From positions 2,852,001 through 2,916,000 of the forward strand of contig JBBELK010000024.1 in assembly GCA_037783545.1 (NCBI GenBank): 64,000 nt of DNA. The letters are read 5' to 3'. This DNA comes from Henricia sp. BOLD:AAB3569 (Eukaryota > Echinodermata > Asteroidea > Spinulosida > Echinasteridae). The notes beneath the pieces are model-generated. The model was given only the letters and a program-made list of their open reading frames with translations. It did not search any database and was not told the origin of the DNA. How positions within the stretch are numbered: the first letter of the stretch is position 1; each line of letters starts with the position of its first letter. Positions 24,728-39,700 of this stretch are shown here, one piece after another. Both the position numbers and the translations under genes were made by a program.

Positions 24728-27700
24728 AAGAGATTTAAGGTTTGAAAAACTATATGAAGCCACCAAACATTTGACATCAGATTTATGTCAGTTTCATATT
24801 CACATTCGCTTTCGCATGGGGTATGAACCGGCCTTAGTTTTAGACAGAAATGTGACGTTTCTTTAGATATAACCTTGAGCTATATAACTTTGAGTTATTT
24901 TGTTTGACTATTTCTCATTTTACGTTGTTTATAGCCACCAAGATAACCAAACCATTGACAGAGACCGTAACTACAGAGAAAGAGACCGTCACCTTAACGT
25001 GTGAGGTATCTCATGATAAGGGTGTCGTCAAGTGGCTAAAAGATGGTAAGGATCTCCCAGACAGTCCGAGGTACCAACCCACGGCTGATGGCAAGATTCG
25101 ATCCCTGGTGGTTCGAGATGTAAAGCCAGAGGATGAGGGAGATTACACATGCGTTGTTGGCGATGACAAATCTACAGCTGGACTCTTTGTCGAGCGTAAG
25201 ATTTCTCACTTTTTTGTCAGTTTTAGAAGAGTGTGAATGCCTCATGTAAAATATTATGTGAAGAAAGTTGTCAAGATTCAAGCTTGAACAAAATAACTAT
25301 TCAAATGTAAATTGAATAAAACGTGAATACTACTGGGTGTCCTAGCTCAGCTGGTAAAGCATCTGCAGGCCTGGTGTGCCATACATGTATTTTTCACTCA
25401 CCCCATTTTTGATACAAATTGTTTTATGGACAATTGGAAAGCTTTATAATCCAACATTAAATTGCGACTTTTTGGGGTTATGCATTTTTTGACTGCTCCT
25501 AGTGATTATGATAATACTCGCCCATCTTTACAATTAAAGTGTTTCAAATAGTGAACAAAACAATTAATGACCAGAACAAAATGAACAAAATTTGTAATCA
25601 TTGTAAACTCATTGGAGCATAGCTAATCAAGTAGTTTAATGAGTGGTAAATAACATTTGACACATACTGCAATGAGTGCAAGTTCAACTTCAGCATGATG
25701 ATTGTGTTATTGTTGCTTATTAAAGGAACGTGTTCAGAAAAATGGATTTCGTTTAAGCCTAACAATCATATAAAATACCTCCCCAAAATACTATCCATGG
25801 GTGGGAAAAAATAAATTTGCAATCCCCAATTTAGATGTGGAAGCAAAAAGGTTGACGTAATCATTGCAATGCTTTTAATATGGAACCGGATAAATTAGTT
25901 TACAAATTTTCATAATGGTTATGAAAAAAATTTGACAAATGATATGGTATCAAAATCTCAACACCCATGGGAAAAATGGGTGGGTCAAAAATGTGATCTG
26001 GTCACGCTCCTTTAAAGGCACAGGCTCGTCAGCATTGCGTGCGTGCGCGCCAATTTCGTGCCACGAAATACGCAGCTCCATAGCAAAGGCACGGAGCTGC
26101 GTATTTCGTGGCACGAAATTGGCGCGCGCGCATTGCTGACGAGCCTGTGCCCTTAACTGTTATTAAATTATAGAGTACAGAGTACAGAAACGTTTTGATT
26201 TGTCTTTTTACAACAGCGCCACCAGTTGAGTTCCTAACCGAATTAACCCCAATTCAAGTCACCGAGAAGCAGACAGCAGAATTTATCTGTGAAGTCTCGG
26301 ATGAGCAAGCTGAAGTGACGTGGCTGCGTGATGGCAAACCTATTGAACCAAGCGACAAGTACCTCATAGTGAAACCAGGATGCGAACGTCGTCTCTCAGT
26401 CATCAATACCGAGTTTCCTGATGAGGCCAAGTATTCTTGCATTATTGGGGATCGAAAAACAACGGCTGACCTATTGGTTGATGGTAAGGAGAATGTGTGT
26501 CGGTGAAACCTCTCTGGAATAACTTTCAAACAAGTTTGCTCAATTGTGCTCCCATGCAACACCACGAAAAAAATATACCACTGTGCCTCATATCTCAGTT
26601 GGTAGAGCATCTCTCCGATGTGTCAGAGGTCTTGGGGAAACCCTGAGGGAGTATACTACTGTGCCTCATAGCTCAGTTGGTAGAGCATCTGCCAATAGAG
26701 TCAGATGACTCGGGTTCGAATCCCGATGAAGACCATATGATGTTTCTCTCATTTCATGTTTGGTTGTTTGAAACATGTAGCAATTCATCACCTGTGGGCG
26801 ATGTGAATTTAGTAAGTATCCTGCTTCAAGTCCTGAATTCAAATTTTCTTCTTAGAAACCACCCAAAAGAATTATTAACCAGCTACTGAAATTTATTTCT
26901 GTGTTTGGCCCTCAATTTTGTATGAACACTTTATGACAGTTCCATTATTATCTTGAATTACATGAGAACAGTACAGTTAAATCAAGACAAATATGAGACT
27001 GACGACGAGAAATACCAAAATATAATTAAACATCAGCTGTATTTCACAAGAGAACTATTTGCGACACATCGTAACAACTGATAAACCCGTCTTAAAGTTA
27101 CTACTAATTAAATAGGTAATCGCAACTTCACAAAAATTGTATAGTGCAGTGGCGGATCTAGCCTCATTAAAATACAGGAATACAATGGATTTCAGGGGGC
27201 TGTAGGCCCCGCATTTCTTTTGTATTCCTGTATTTTAATGAGGCTGGATCTGCCACTGTAGTGCTGCGTAGTGGTTCTGCCCACAACATGCGGCGTGTAC
27301 CCGTCACAAGTGTATTGTGAAATGCAACTATAAAACCTGTTGTAAACTTTTAAAGGGTTCGGCGAGTTACAATGGATTTGATAATTTACGGTGCATTTGC
27401 AAGCCTTTCTGAAACCGACCTCAGAAAGAATCCTCAAAATCACATTTTCTCAAAACCTACAGAAGCCGAACCAGAGATTACCGTCTCCATGCAAGATGTT
27501 CAGCTCAGTGAAGACCAAGATGCTATGTTTGTTTGCGAAGTTGACAAGGACACGTCGGATGTCGTTTGGCTCAAGAACGGCAAGAAGATTACAGATGACA
27601 AGACCAAGTTTGAGGTTCAGAGAAAGGGTCGTCGACAATCATTAATCGTCAAGGATGTTGGATTGGATGATGCTGCTCAGTATACATGTAAGGTTGGACG

Positions 27701-30700
27701 GAAGGAAAGTTCAGCATCGCTAATTGTTGAAGGTATGTTATGGGATTAGAAAACTCTTAAAACGAACCTCTGCATAGTCAGCTCAGTATATCATCTCTTT
27801 TAATCAAGCTTAATCATTAAAAAATTTCGAATAAATAATAGTCCGCAAGTAAGATGACATAAAAAAACCTCTTCTCGCCGTTTAATTGTTGTATGTGTTT
27901 ACGTATGTCAAATTTACTGTAGTTTGTGTTGTGCACTTCAACTGGAACTGGAGCCACCTCCAAAGAGTCTCTAGAGTATTTCTTGGTGACAGGTGTGCGT
28001 GGTAGCAAAGCCCTTACCATGTTAAATTCATGGAGCAACAGTATACAGCATCTGCCATTTTTTAAATTTGTTTTTAGATTACTCCAGATAATGCACGGCA
28101 TTTTTTAGAGTAATCCCATAATGCGCGGACTGGTTTTGTTTACAGCACTGACATCATCTCTCATTCGGTCTATTGATCACGTTCAAATGACGTCACTTTC
28201 AGCATCATGATTTTGAGCGTATTTTTTTGTGACGCGCATCGGTTGCGCCGTATTTCGAAACAATTTCAAGCAACACGCGCGCGTGTTTGGAACATATTTT
28301 AGCGTGTGCATGCGCATACTTTATGACGTTTAATACGCAGTAGCATTTTTTGCTACGAAGATGGCGTCTGTGAACGTGATCAATTGCGTCATTATTTAGA
28401 AACATAAACTACAACCATCCTCTTTACCTTCTTTTTTTTCTCCAAAGAAAAACCAATAGAATTCACGCAGCCCCTTCAAGCTCTCCAGGCTAGCCCAGGG
28501 GACACAACCACCTTTGAGTGCACTCTGAACAAAGACAACGTAGACGTGGTCTGGTTGCGAGATGGCAAGGAGATTAAACCAAGTGACCACTATGAGATCA
28601 AGAGGGATGGGCGGAGTCATCAGCTTACAGTCAGAGGGGTGCAGTTTGAGGATGATGCTGTGTACACAGTCAAGGTCAAAGATACAGAATCAGCTTCACG
28701 ACTTGTTGTACAAGGTAAGATCTGGTTTCTCTATTTTCAGCATGAGTACTAGATTTTGATTTTCTCTGACCTTAGTACAAAATAAAGGCTTGTTTTATTC
28801 CTTGCAGAATCTCCAATTATTTCATATTATGAGGGGACAGGAAAATTGCAAGATTGAGAGAAAGTCTAGGATCAAATCTGAAAAGCTAAATTATCTGTGA
28901 TTTAGCTAAGACCAGTCTTTAATACGTCGTTGATACCACGAAGTGACACCCAAGTGCACTTGCGTTACAGTTCGTGAAAACTGCACAGTGGGGGACACAA
29001 GTTTTCACCAACTGACATCCGAGTGTGCTCGCGCACTCCGGACACTGGACTCAAAATGCATCAATTTTTATTTTCATGAACTGAAACCTCAGAAAACGTT
29101 GATTTTTTTTTTTTTTTTAAACTTTGAAAATGCTCGATACGAATAATATCATCCATATACTTGTAGAATATAGTAAAATTTTGACTGAAACACTCCACAA
29201 TTTGTTAATTTACGATAATTGTCAGTTCGTGAAAACAAAAATGTTGGGTGTCAATTTACAAGCTGACGTAATTTTGTGCCCGAGACGAGCACTGAAGTGC
29301 CACTGCGTGTCAGTTTGTGGTGTCACCGACGAATTCTGCACCAGAAAATATTTCACTGGAGATGTGCAACAGAAACTCAATGTGCAACAGAATCTGTGAA
29401 TTCTTTTGCTCCAGCACATTTGTGGATACGTTTTCTTAAAGTGTTCAAAACTAGAGATAATAATCATGAATTAATACATGAGTGTTGATCCATTTGCAGC
29501 TGCACCCAAGATTGAAATCGACACAGACAAACTGAACGTCACTGTGAAAGCTGGCGCCAAGATCGTGATTGACGCCATTGTAACTGGGTCTCCCATACCG
29601 ACCACGACATGGTCTAAAGACAGCAAGGAGCTCCAACCAGATAAACGAATTACCATGACAACCGAGAATACTATCAGGGCAAAGGTCAAACTTACCATTG
29701 ACAAGTCTGAAAGAACTGACCTTGGGGAGTATACCATCACAGCAGTCAATGATCTTGGATCAGATACAGTGGTCATTCAAGTCATTGTGCTTGGTAAGTA
29801 ATGTTTGAAAAAGGGAACAAAACTTTCTTTGTGATGAAAAATGTTATCTTTAAAAAAATTCAGGACGATTTTCTGTAATCCAAATCTGATGTCAGAATTT
29901 GTTTGCTCTATGAGACGCTTGTTTTGTCCATTTACATCTGTTAAAAATGCATGTTATTACAGGGATCATTGCGCACATGTAGCATGTAACGAATGCAATA
30001 TTTGGCATGTTGCTTATCATTTCATAGTTGAAAGTAAATAATCAACTCAACAATACGGTCTAAGCGTAGAATTTATAGTCAAAGCACACTTGGAAATGTA
30101 CAGATTTTTGTTATCAGTGGTTTTTGGTTATTCTTTCCAGATAAACCACAATCTCCAAACAACCTCAGAATCACCAAAATCACCCCAACAACCATTTCTC
30201 TGGTTTGGGAAGCCCCAGATGACGATGGTGGTAGTCCAATTACTGAATACATCATTGAGAAACGCGACATGAAACGAGCAGCATGGTCCAAGGCAGGCAC
30301 CACGACGCCCACTGAACTGACGTTTACCGTCGCCAAGTTACTGGAAGGCAATGAGTACCTCTTCCGTGTCTCGGCAGTCAATAAACTCGGCCAAGGTCAA
30401 CCTAGGGAGCTGGGAGCACCAGTTGTTGCCAAACATCAATTTGGTAAGACTCAGATGTTGCAATTTTTCATTTCCTCATGCTTAATCAATCTTCAATCTT
30501 TTAGCATTCCTTTTGTCATCCATAATGTCACACAACACTCACATGGCATTCTAAATATTACATTTCATACCATATTTCTTGTATCATGTCACATTTACTT
30601 GTATGGTCTCTTTATTCCTTCTATATTTTTTATTTCACTGTTATTATTTTTTTCTGTCATAACCTCATTGATTTCATAATCTTTCATAATCCAATGCATT

Positions 30701-33700
30701 ATTTCACTATTTGTATTTGTTTCTATCATCCACTTTTTCTCATCCGATTCCATCCTTCTTGCCATTGCATGTTTTCACCCCCACGCCTTCATACGACAAC
30801 AGACGTCCCTCACTCCCCTGCCAAGCCACACATCTCAGACATTGACTCCACCAAAATGACCATCACCTGGTCACCTCCTGAATTCAACGGAGGTAGCGAG
30901 ATCACTGGCTATGTCCTGGAGAGGCAAGAGGTTGGCCGTGATCGCTGGGTCAAAGTTCATAAGGTCGCGCTCGTGGATATGACCTTTACCTGTACTGACT
31001 TGATTGAAGGCAAGGAGTATGTGTTCCGAGTCTCGGCTGAGAATAAAGCTGGTTTGAGTAAACCGAGTGAGCCTTCAGATACTCACATGGCTAAACCTCC
31101 ATACGGTGAGACATCTTATAGAATGTCATTCTCAATATGTTTGCAGTAAAACATTTTCATGGCATCATATTTCATCATTTCATATTGTAATTTTGTTGTA
31201 AGGATTTTATTCTGTTCTGATGATTGTGTCGTCATCGTGAACATTGCACAAATCATATCCATAAAGCCACAGTCCTGTTGGGAGTTAAAGATATAATGGT
31301 GCTTGCTTTCAACAAAAGACAATAGAAATGTGATCAAAATGTTAACATTTCTGTCTTAATTGGGTTAACATCCGTTTTGTTACGCATGACTGCAAAAAAC
31401 CTCAATTTTTTATCTGTGAGCTCAAAATTCTCACTTCAGATTGGCTGCGGTATTTGCTTATTTGTTTCTTTTTCCAATCAAGATTTGGAGAAATTGTTTG
31501 TTTTCCTTTTGTTGCTTGGTATATAAGAATCCTCATCATTCAGTTTCTTGTGGTATTGTGTTTTAATGGTATTCTTCATTCAAACACCCATTTGGTAGCA
31601 TTCTTCATACAAATACCCAATTTGTACATCCTTTTTTGCCGACCAGATGTCCCCGGAGCACCCAGCAAACCCAAACCCCAGAATGTGGACGCTACTACCA
31701 TCTCCATCACATGGAACCTGCCAGAGTTCGATGGTGGCTCCCCTGTGACTGGATACATCATTGAACGATGTGATGTCAGCCGTGGTCGCTGGGTCAGAGC
31801 CAACAGAGATAAAGTGAGTTAAAAATCTAAAAAGGGTTAACGAAGACAAACATTTATTGAGGTCATTAAGAGACAACTGATAGAGACCTTGAGCATGGGT
31901 GGAATTACCTCAGCCAACAAAACGTTCTTTGTTTTCTGCCTGAAGAAAATGAAGGAACTTAGTGCCTGACTTTCAAACAAATACGAAGAAGCAAAATGTC
32001 AGATGAAAAAAAATTACCACTGTAAAGAATTGTACAAATTGTTTGTGTTGTTATATCTTGATGACAGGTGACAGAGTTAACCTTCAAAGTAACAGACCTG
32101 GTGGAGAGCAACGAGTATCAGTTCCGAGTGTCTGCTGAGAATTTAGCTGGTATTGGCAAGCCGAGTGAACCATCGGATACCATTGTGGCTAAGCTACCAT
32201 TTGGTGAGAAAAAGTAACATCTGTGATTTAAATCCCGGGACTAAATATATGAGCTGTATGTTTTCACACTATGTTTAAGAATGGGATGTTCCATAAAAAT
32301 GGGAGGCAGAATGTAACATATTGATGCATTTGTAGAAAAATGTTACCAACATTTAAAAAAAAAAAAATCAAGTGTGGTTTTAAATAAGTGTATAATTTTT
32401 TAAATAATTTTGGAATTAATCAAAGGTTTATTGACTTAAATTTTGTTTTCATAGACTTCAGACTCTAGTAAATAATAATCGATTATACAGATTCTGTGAC
32501 ATTGTACATTCTCTTCAGCTTCAGACACTTCAGTTTTTACCCTAAATCCATTCATCTTTTAGTTCAGTTCAGATCAGACTCACATTTATTTCTATCCTTC
32601 CATTTCAATAAATAGAATTATACATATCAAACACTATGAAAATTAAATACATCATGCAGAAATTAATAAAAAAACATGTTAAAAAAAAGAAATTAAATGA
32701 AATTGTAAGCGAGATTAAATACGCAGTATCAGAGTGATTATGCCATCTATGTTTCAAAAGCAGCCACTGAAGATTGTTTAATTTGTTCATTTCAGATGTT
32801 CCCGGAGCGCCGGAGAAGCCTGAAATAAGTGACATTGACAGCACCAAGATGACGGTCTCATGGTCACTGCCCTCTAGTGACGGTGGCAGTCCAATCACAG
32901 GCTACATCGTTGAACGCAAGGACAAGACGTCAACGCGATGGATGAGAGTCACTAAGGAACCAATCACAGAGACAACGCTGACTGTGAAAGATCTGATTGA
33001 AGGCAAGGAGTATGAATTCCACGTTGCTGCTGTCAACAAAGCTGGAACTGGTCCATTCAGTCAGCCATCGGAACCCAAAGTTGCCAAACCACCTTATGGT
33101 AAGATAACTGTCTTTGGCTTTCTTCAGCAATATCAAACTAACAATGTTTATTTCTCGCAACTCAATTGAGACGATAAAAGGTTCTCACAACTTTATGTCT
33201 GTATTTTCTTCAGTTTCTTGTGAGCAGTGAAACAGCATTTTTTGTGCAGTCATGGCAAGAGATATAGCCATCTTGACTGATAGCCATTCGCGCATGCGGA
33301 CTGCAGACTTGCCGTTCGCGTTATGTGACCCACGTTTAGTGCGCACGCATTACTCCAGAGTAACGAGAACTGTACGCTCGAATGCAGCCTAATAGTCTGT
33401 TTGGGCACTCTAACAACGGGCTGCACTGGACTTAATTTTCTTAAATTAACAAAAGTCTGTAAGTTTTGCACCCAAAAATAAAATGTAGACACAGCTTTGA
33501 AAAACTTGAAAGTGATCAATTGCAGACTGATAAACTTGTCATTTCAAGCATTCTAGTTAGGTCAACGAGATGAATTTTGACAATTGTTATCGTAGATGTG
33601 CCAGGAGCCCCAGACCGACCAACAGTCAGCGACATCGACAGCACCAAGATGACGGTCTCATGGACACCGCCCTCTAGTGACGGTGGCAGTCCAATCACAG

Positions 33701-36700
33701 GCTACATCGTTGAACGCAAGGACAGGACGTCAACGCGATGGATGAGAATCACTAAGGAACCAATCACAGAGACAACGCTGATTGTGAAAGATCTGATTGA
33801 AGGCAAGGAGTATGAATTCCACGTTGCTGCTGTCAACAAAGCTGGAACTGGTCCATTCAGTCAGCCGTCGGAACCCAAAGTTGCCAAACCGCCTTATGGT
33901 AAAATAACTTTCTTTACCTTTCTTTCAACAATACCAAATTAACAATGCCTATTTCCAACGAGCTGTAAAACGTAACCATTATGACGTCACGGTTTGTTTA
34001 CATTTGTGCTTTTCTATAGCCCTATAGAAAATATAAAAATTATAATTTTGCTAATTATTATCCTAGATGTGCCAGGAGCACCAGACAAACCAACAGTCAG
34101 CGACATTGACAGTACCAAGATGACTGTCTCATGGACAGCGCCCTCTAGTGACGGTGGCAGTCCAATCACAGGCTACATCGTTGAACGCAAGGACAAGACG
34201 TCAACGCGATGGATGAGAATCACTAAGGAACCAATCACAGAGACAACGCTGACTGTGAAAGATCTGATTGAAGGCAAGGAGTATGAATTCCACGTTGCTG
34301 CTGTCAACAAAGCTGGAACTGGTCCATTCAGTCAGCCGTCTGAACCCAAAGTTGCCAAGCCACCTTATGGTATGTGGAATCACCCTCCAGTATTTTAAGG
34401 CATTTAAATTTCATGTAAACCTTGCTGATTTAATATTTTCTTAGCTTGCAGTTGCAGTCTTTCCATGTCTGAAGCTTCTCAGGTCTAAAAAGAAAAATTA
34501 ATAACTCTATTTTTCTGGATTTCTTACTTCCATTGAATTGTTTATTTGTGTCCCATTTCCGACAAATTTTATTTGCATCTTGCACTTTTTACGAGCTCAC
34601 TTGCAAAATTGTGAATGTTTTGTCTTTTATTCTTTTATCAAAGATTTACTGTCAGATCCAATTAAATCTGACTATCCTGTGAGAAACCTCTTTCAAAATT
34701 GCCTCTTACTTAAATGAAACTTTTTATCAGGATTTAGATGGCTTTTTTTACTGAAGCACGTTGCTCTTATTCCTTTTTCTAAACCTAGATGTTCCCGGAG
34801 CACCCAACCGGCCTGAAGTCTCAGCCGTTGACAAGACCAAAATCACAATCACCTGGTCACCGCCTGAATCTGACGGAGGTTCTCCCATCACAGGTTACAT
34901 CGTTGAGAAGAAAGAGACTTCCTCAACACGATGGACGAAAGCTGTCAGGGATTCCGTCTCAGAGACAACGCTGACTGTAAAAGATCTGATTGAAGGCAAG
35001 GAGTATGAATTCCACGTTGCTGCTGTCAACAAAGCTGGAACTGGTCCATTCAGTCAACCATCGGAACCCAAAGTTGCCAAACCGCCTTATGGTAAAATAA
35101 CTTTCTTTACCTTTATTTCAACAATACCAAACTAACAATGCCTATTTCCCACAAGCTGTAAAACGTAACCATTACGACGTCACGGTTTGTTTACATTTGT
35201 GCTTTTCTATAGCCCTATAGAAAATATAAAAATTATAATCTTGCTAATTATTATCCTAGATGTGCCAGGAGCACCAGACAAACCAACAGTCAGCGACATT
35301 GACAGTACCAAGATGACTGTCTCATGGACAGCGCCCTCTAGTGACGGTGGCAGTCCAATCACAGGCTACATAGTTGAACGCAAGGACAAGACGTCAACAC
35401 GATGGATGAGAGTCACTAAGGAACCAATCACAGAGACAACGCTGACTGTGAAAGATCTGATTGAAGGCAAGGAGTATGAATTCCACGTTGCTGCTGTCAA
35501 CAAAGCTGGAACTGGTCCATTCAGTCAGCCGTCGGAACCCAAAGTTGCCAAGCCACCTTATGGTATGTGGAATCACCCTCCAGTATTATTTTAGGCATTT
35601 AAATTTCATGTAAACTTTGCTGATTTAATATTTTGTTAGCTTGCAGTTGCTGTCTTTCCATGTCTGAAGTTTCTCAGGTCTAAAGAGAAAACAAATTAAT
35701 AACTCTATTTCCTGGATTTCTTACTTCCATAGAATTGTTTATTTGTGTCCCATTTCCGACAAATTTTATTTGCATCTTGCACTTTTTACCAGCTCAGTTG
35801 CAAAATTGTAAATGTTTTGTCTTTTATTCTTTTGTCAAAGATTTACTGTCAGATCCAATTAAATCTGACCATCTCGTGAGAAACCTCTTTCAAAATTGCC
35901 TCTAACTTAAATGAAACTTTTTTTCAGGATTTAGATGGCTTTTTTTCACTGAAGCACATTGCTCTTATTCCTTTTTCTAAACCTAGGTGTTCCCGGAGCA
36001 CCCAACCGGCCTGAAGTCTCAGCCGTTGACAAGACCAAAATCACAATCACCTGGTCACCGCCTGAATCTGACGGAGGTTCTCCCATCACAGGTTACATCA
36101 TTGAGAAGAAAGAGACGTCCTCAACACGATGGACTAAAGCTGTTAGGGATTCCGTCTCAGAGACAACGCTGACTGTGAAAGATCTGATTGAAGGCAAGGA
36201 GTATGAATTCCACGTTGCTGCTGTCAACAAAGCTGGAACTGGTCCATTCAGTCAACCATCGGAACCCAAAGTTGCCAAACCGCCTTATGGTAAAATAACT
36301 TTCTTTACCTTTATTTCAACAATACCAAACAAACAATGCCTATTTCCCACAAGCTGTAAAACGTAACCATTAGGACGTCACGGTTTGTTTACATTTGTGC
36401 TTTTCTATAGCCCTATAGAAAATATAAAAATTATAATTTTGCTAATTATTATCCTAGATGTGCCAGGAGCACCAGACAAACCAACAGTCAGCGACATTGA
36501 CAGTACCAAGATGACTGTCTCATGGACACCGCCCTCTAGTGACGGTGGCAGTCCAATCACAGGCTACATCGTTGAACGCAAGGACAAGACGTCAACGCGA
36601 TGGATGAGAGTCACTAAGGAACCAATCACAGAGACAACGCTGACTGTGAAAGATCTGATTGAAGGCAAGGAGTATGAATTCCACGTTGCTGCTGTCAACA

Positions 36701-39700
36701 AAGCTGGAACGGGTCCATTCAGTCAGCCGTCGGAACCCAAAGTTGCCAAACCACCTTATGGTATGTGGAATCACCCTTCAGTATTATTTTAGGCATTTAA
36801 ATTTCATGTAAACCTTGCTGATTTAATATTTTCCGAGCTTGCTGATTTAATATTTTCTTAGCTTGCAGTTGCAGTCTTTCCATGTCTGAAGTTTCTCAGG
36901 TCTAATTAGAAAACAAATTAATAACTCTATTTCCTGGATTTCTTATTTCAATAGAATTGTTTTATTTGTGTCCCATTTCCGACAAATTTTATTTCAATCC
37001 TGCAGTTTTAACTGTCTCACATGCAACTGTTAATGTTTTATCCTTTATTCTTTAGCCAAAGATCCACAGTATCAGATCAAACTAAATCTAACCACCTTGC
37101 GACAATCCTCTTTCAAAATTGTCTCTAAAATGGAACATTTTTCAGTATTTATTTTGGTTTTTACTGAAGCATGTTGTTCTTATTCCTTTTTCTAAACCTA
37201 GATGTTCCCGGAGCACCCAACCGGCCTGAAGTCTCAGCCGTTGACAAGACCAAAATCACAATCACCTGGTCACCGCCTGAATCTGACGGAGGTTCTCCCA
37301 TCACAGGTTACATAATTGAAAAGAAAGAGACGTCCTCAACACGATGGACGAAAGCTGTCAGGGATTCCGTCTCAGAGACAACGCTGACTGTGAAAGATCT
37401 GATTGAAGGCAAGGAGTATGAATTCCACGTTGCTGCTGTCAACAAAGCTGGAACTGGTCCATTCAGTCAGCCATCGGAACCCAAAGTTGCCAAACCGCCT
37501 TATGGTAAAATAACTTTCTTTACCTTTATTTCAACAATACCAAACTAACAATGCCTATTTCCCACGAGCTGTAAAACGTAACCATTATGACGTCACAGTT
37601 TGTTTACATTTGTGCTTATCTATAGCCCTATAGAAAATATAAAAATTATAATCTTGCTAATTATTATCCTAGATGTGCCAGGAGCACCAGACAAACCAAC
37701 AGTCAGCGACATTGACAGCACCAAGATGACTGTCTCATGGACACCGCCCTCTAGTGACGGTGGCAGTCCAATCACAGGCTACATCGTTGAACGCAAGGAC
37801 AAGACGTCAACGCGATGGATGAGAATCACTAAGGAACCAATCTCAGCGACAACGCTGACTGTGAAAGATCTGATTGAAGGCAAGGAGTATGAATTCCACG
37901 TTGCTGCTGTCAACAAAGCTGGAACTGGTCCATTCAGTCAGCCGTCGGAACCCAAAGTTGCCAAGCCAACTTATGGTATGTGGAATAACCCTCCAGTATT
38001 TGTTTAGGCATTTAAATTTCATGTAAACCTTGCTGATTTCATATTTTCTTAGCTTGCAGTTGCAGTCTTTCCGTGTCTTAAGCTTCTCAGGTCTGAAGAG
38101 AAAACAAATTAATAACGCTATTTCCTGGATTTCTTACTTCCATTGAATTGTTTTATTTGTGTCCCATTTCCAACAAATTTTATTTCAATCCTGCAGTTTT
38201 TACTGGCACACATGCAACTGTTAATGTTTCATCCTTTATTCTTTTGCCAAAGATCTACAGTCAGATCAATCTAAATCTAACCATCTTGTGACAATCCTCT
38301 TTTAAAATTGTCTCTTACCCAAATGGACCATTTTTTAGTATTTTTTTATATTTTTTTTAACTGAAGCACGTTGCTCTCATTCCTTTTTCTAAACCTAGGT
38401 GTTCCCGGAGCACCCAACCGGCCTGAAGTCTCAGCCGTTGACAAGACCAAAATCACAATCACCTGGTCACCGCCTGAATCTGACGGAGGTTCTCCCATCA
38501 CAGGTTACATCATTGAGAAGAAAGAGACTTCCTCAACACGATGGACTAAAGCTGTCAGGGATTCCGTCTCAGAGACAACGCTGAATGTGAAAGATCTGAT
38601 TGAAGGCAAGGAGTATGAATTCCACGTTGCTGCTGTCAACAAAGCTGGAACTGGTCCATTCAGTCAACCGTCGGAACCCAAAGTTGCCAAACCGCCTTAT
38701 GGTAAAATAACTTTCTTTACCTTTATTTCAACAATACCAAACTAACAATGCCTATTTCCCACGAGCTGTAAAACGTAACCATTATGACGTCACAGTTTGT
38801 TTACATTTGTGCTTATCTATAGCCCTATAGAAAATATAAAAATTATAATCTTGCTAATTATTATCCTAGATATGCCGGGAGCACCAGACAAACCAACAGT
38901 CAGCGACATTGACAGCACCAAGATGACCGTCTCATGGACAGCGCCCTCTAGTGACGGTGGCAGTCCAATCACAGGCTACATCGTTGAACGCAAGGACAAG
39001 ACGTCAACGCGATGGATGAGAATAACTAAGGAACCAATCTTAGAGACAACGCTGACTGTGAAAGATCTGATTGAAGGCAAGGAGTATGAATTCCACGTTG
39101 CTGCTGTCAACAAAGCTGGAACTGGTCCATTCAGTCAGCCGTCAGAACCCAAAGTTGCCAAGCCACCTTATGGTATGTGGAATCACCCTCCAGTCTTTTT
39201 TAGGCATTTAAATTTAATGTAAACCTTGCTGATTTAATATTTTCTTAGCTTCCAGTTACAGTCTTTCCATGTCTGAAGCTTATCAGGTCTAAAGAGAAAA
39301 CAAATGAATAACTCTATTTCCTGGATTTCTTACTTCCATAGAATTGTTTTATTTGTGTCCCATTTCCGACAAATTTTATTTGCATCTTGCACTTTTTACC
39401 AGCTCAGTTGCAAAATTGTAAATGTTTTGTCTTTTATTCTTTTGTCAAAGATTTACTGTCAGATCCAATTAAATCTGACCATCTCGTGAGAAACCTCTTT
39501 AAAAATTGCCTCTAACTTAAATGAAACTTTTTTTCAGGATTTAGATGGCTTTTTTTTACTGAAGCACATTGCTCTTATTCCTTTTTCTAAACATAGGTGT
39601 TCCCGGAGCACCCAACCGGCCTGAAGTCTCAGCCGTTGACAAGACCAAAATCACAATCACCTGGTCACCGCCTGAATCTGACGGAGGTTCTCCCATCACA

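Noticed and set aside
26654-26730. tRNA gene candidate
   Set aside because: T-arm and A box are good, but the anticodon loop has 10 bases, the acceptor stem has mismatches, and a degenerate copy lies just upstream. A SINE head fits better.
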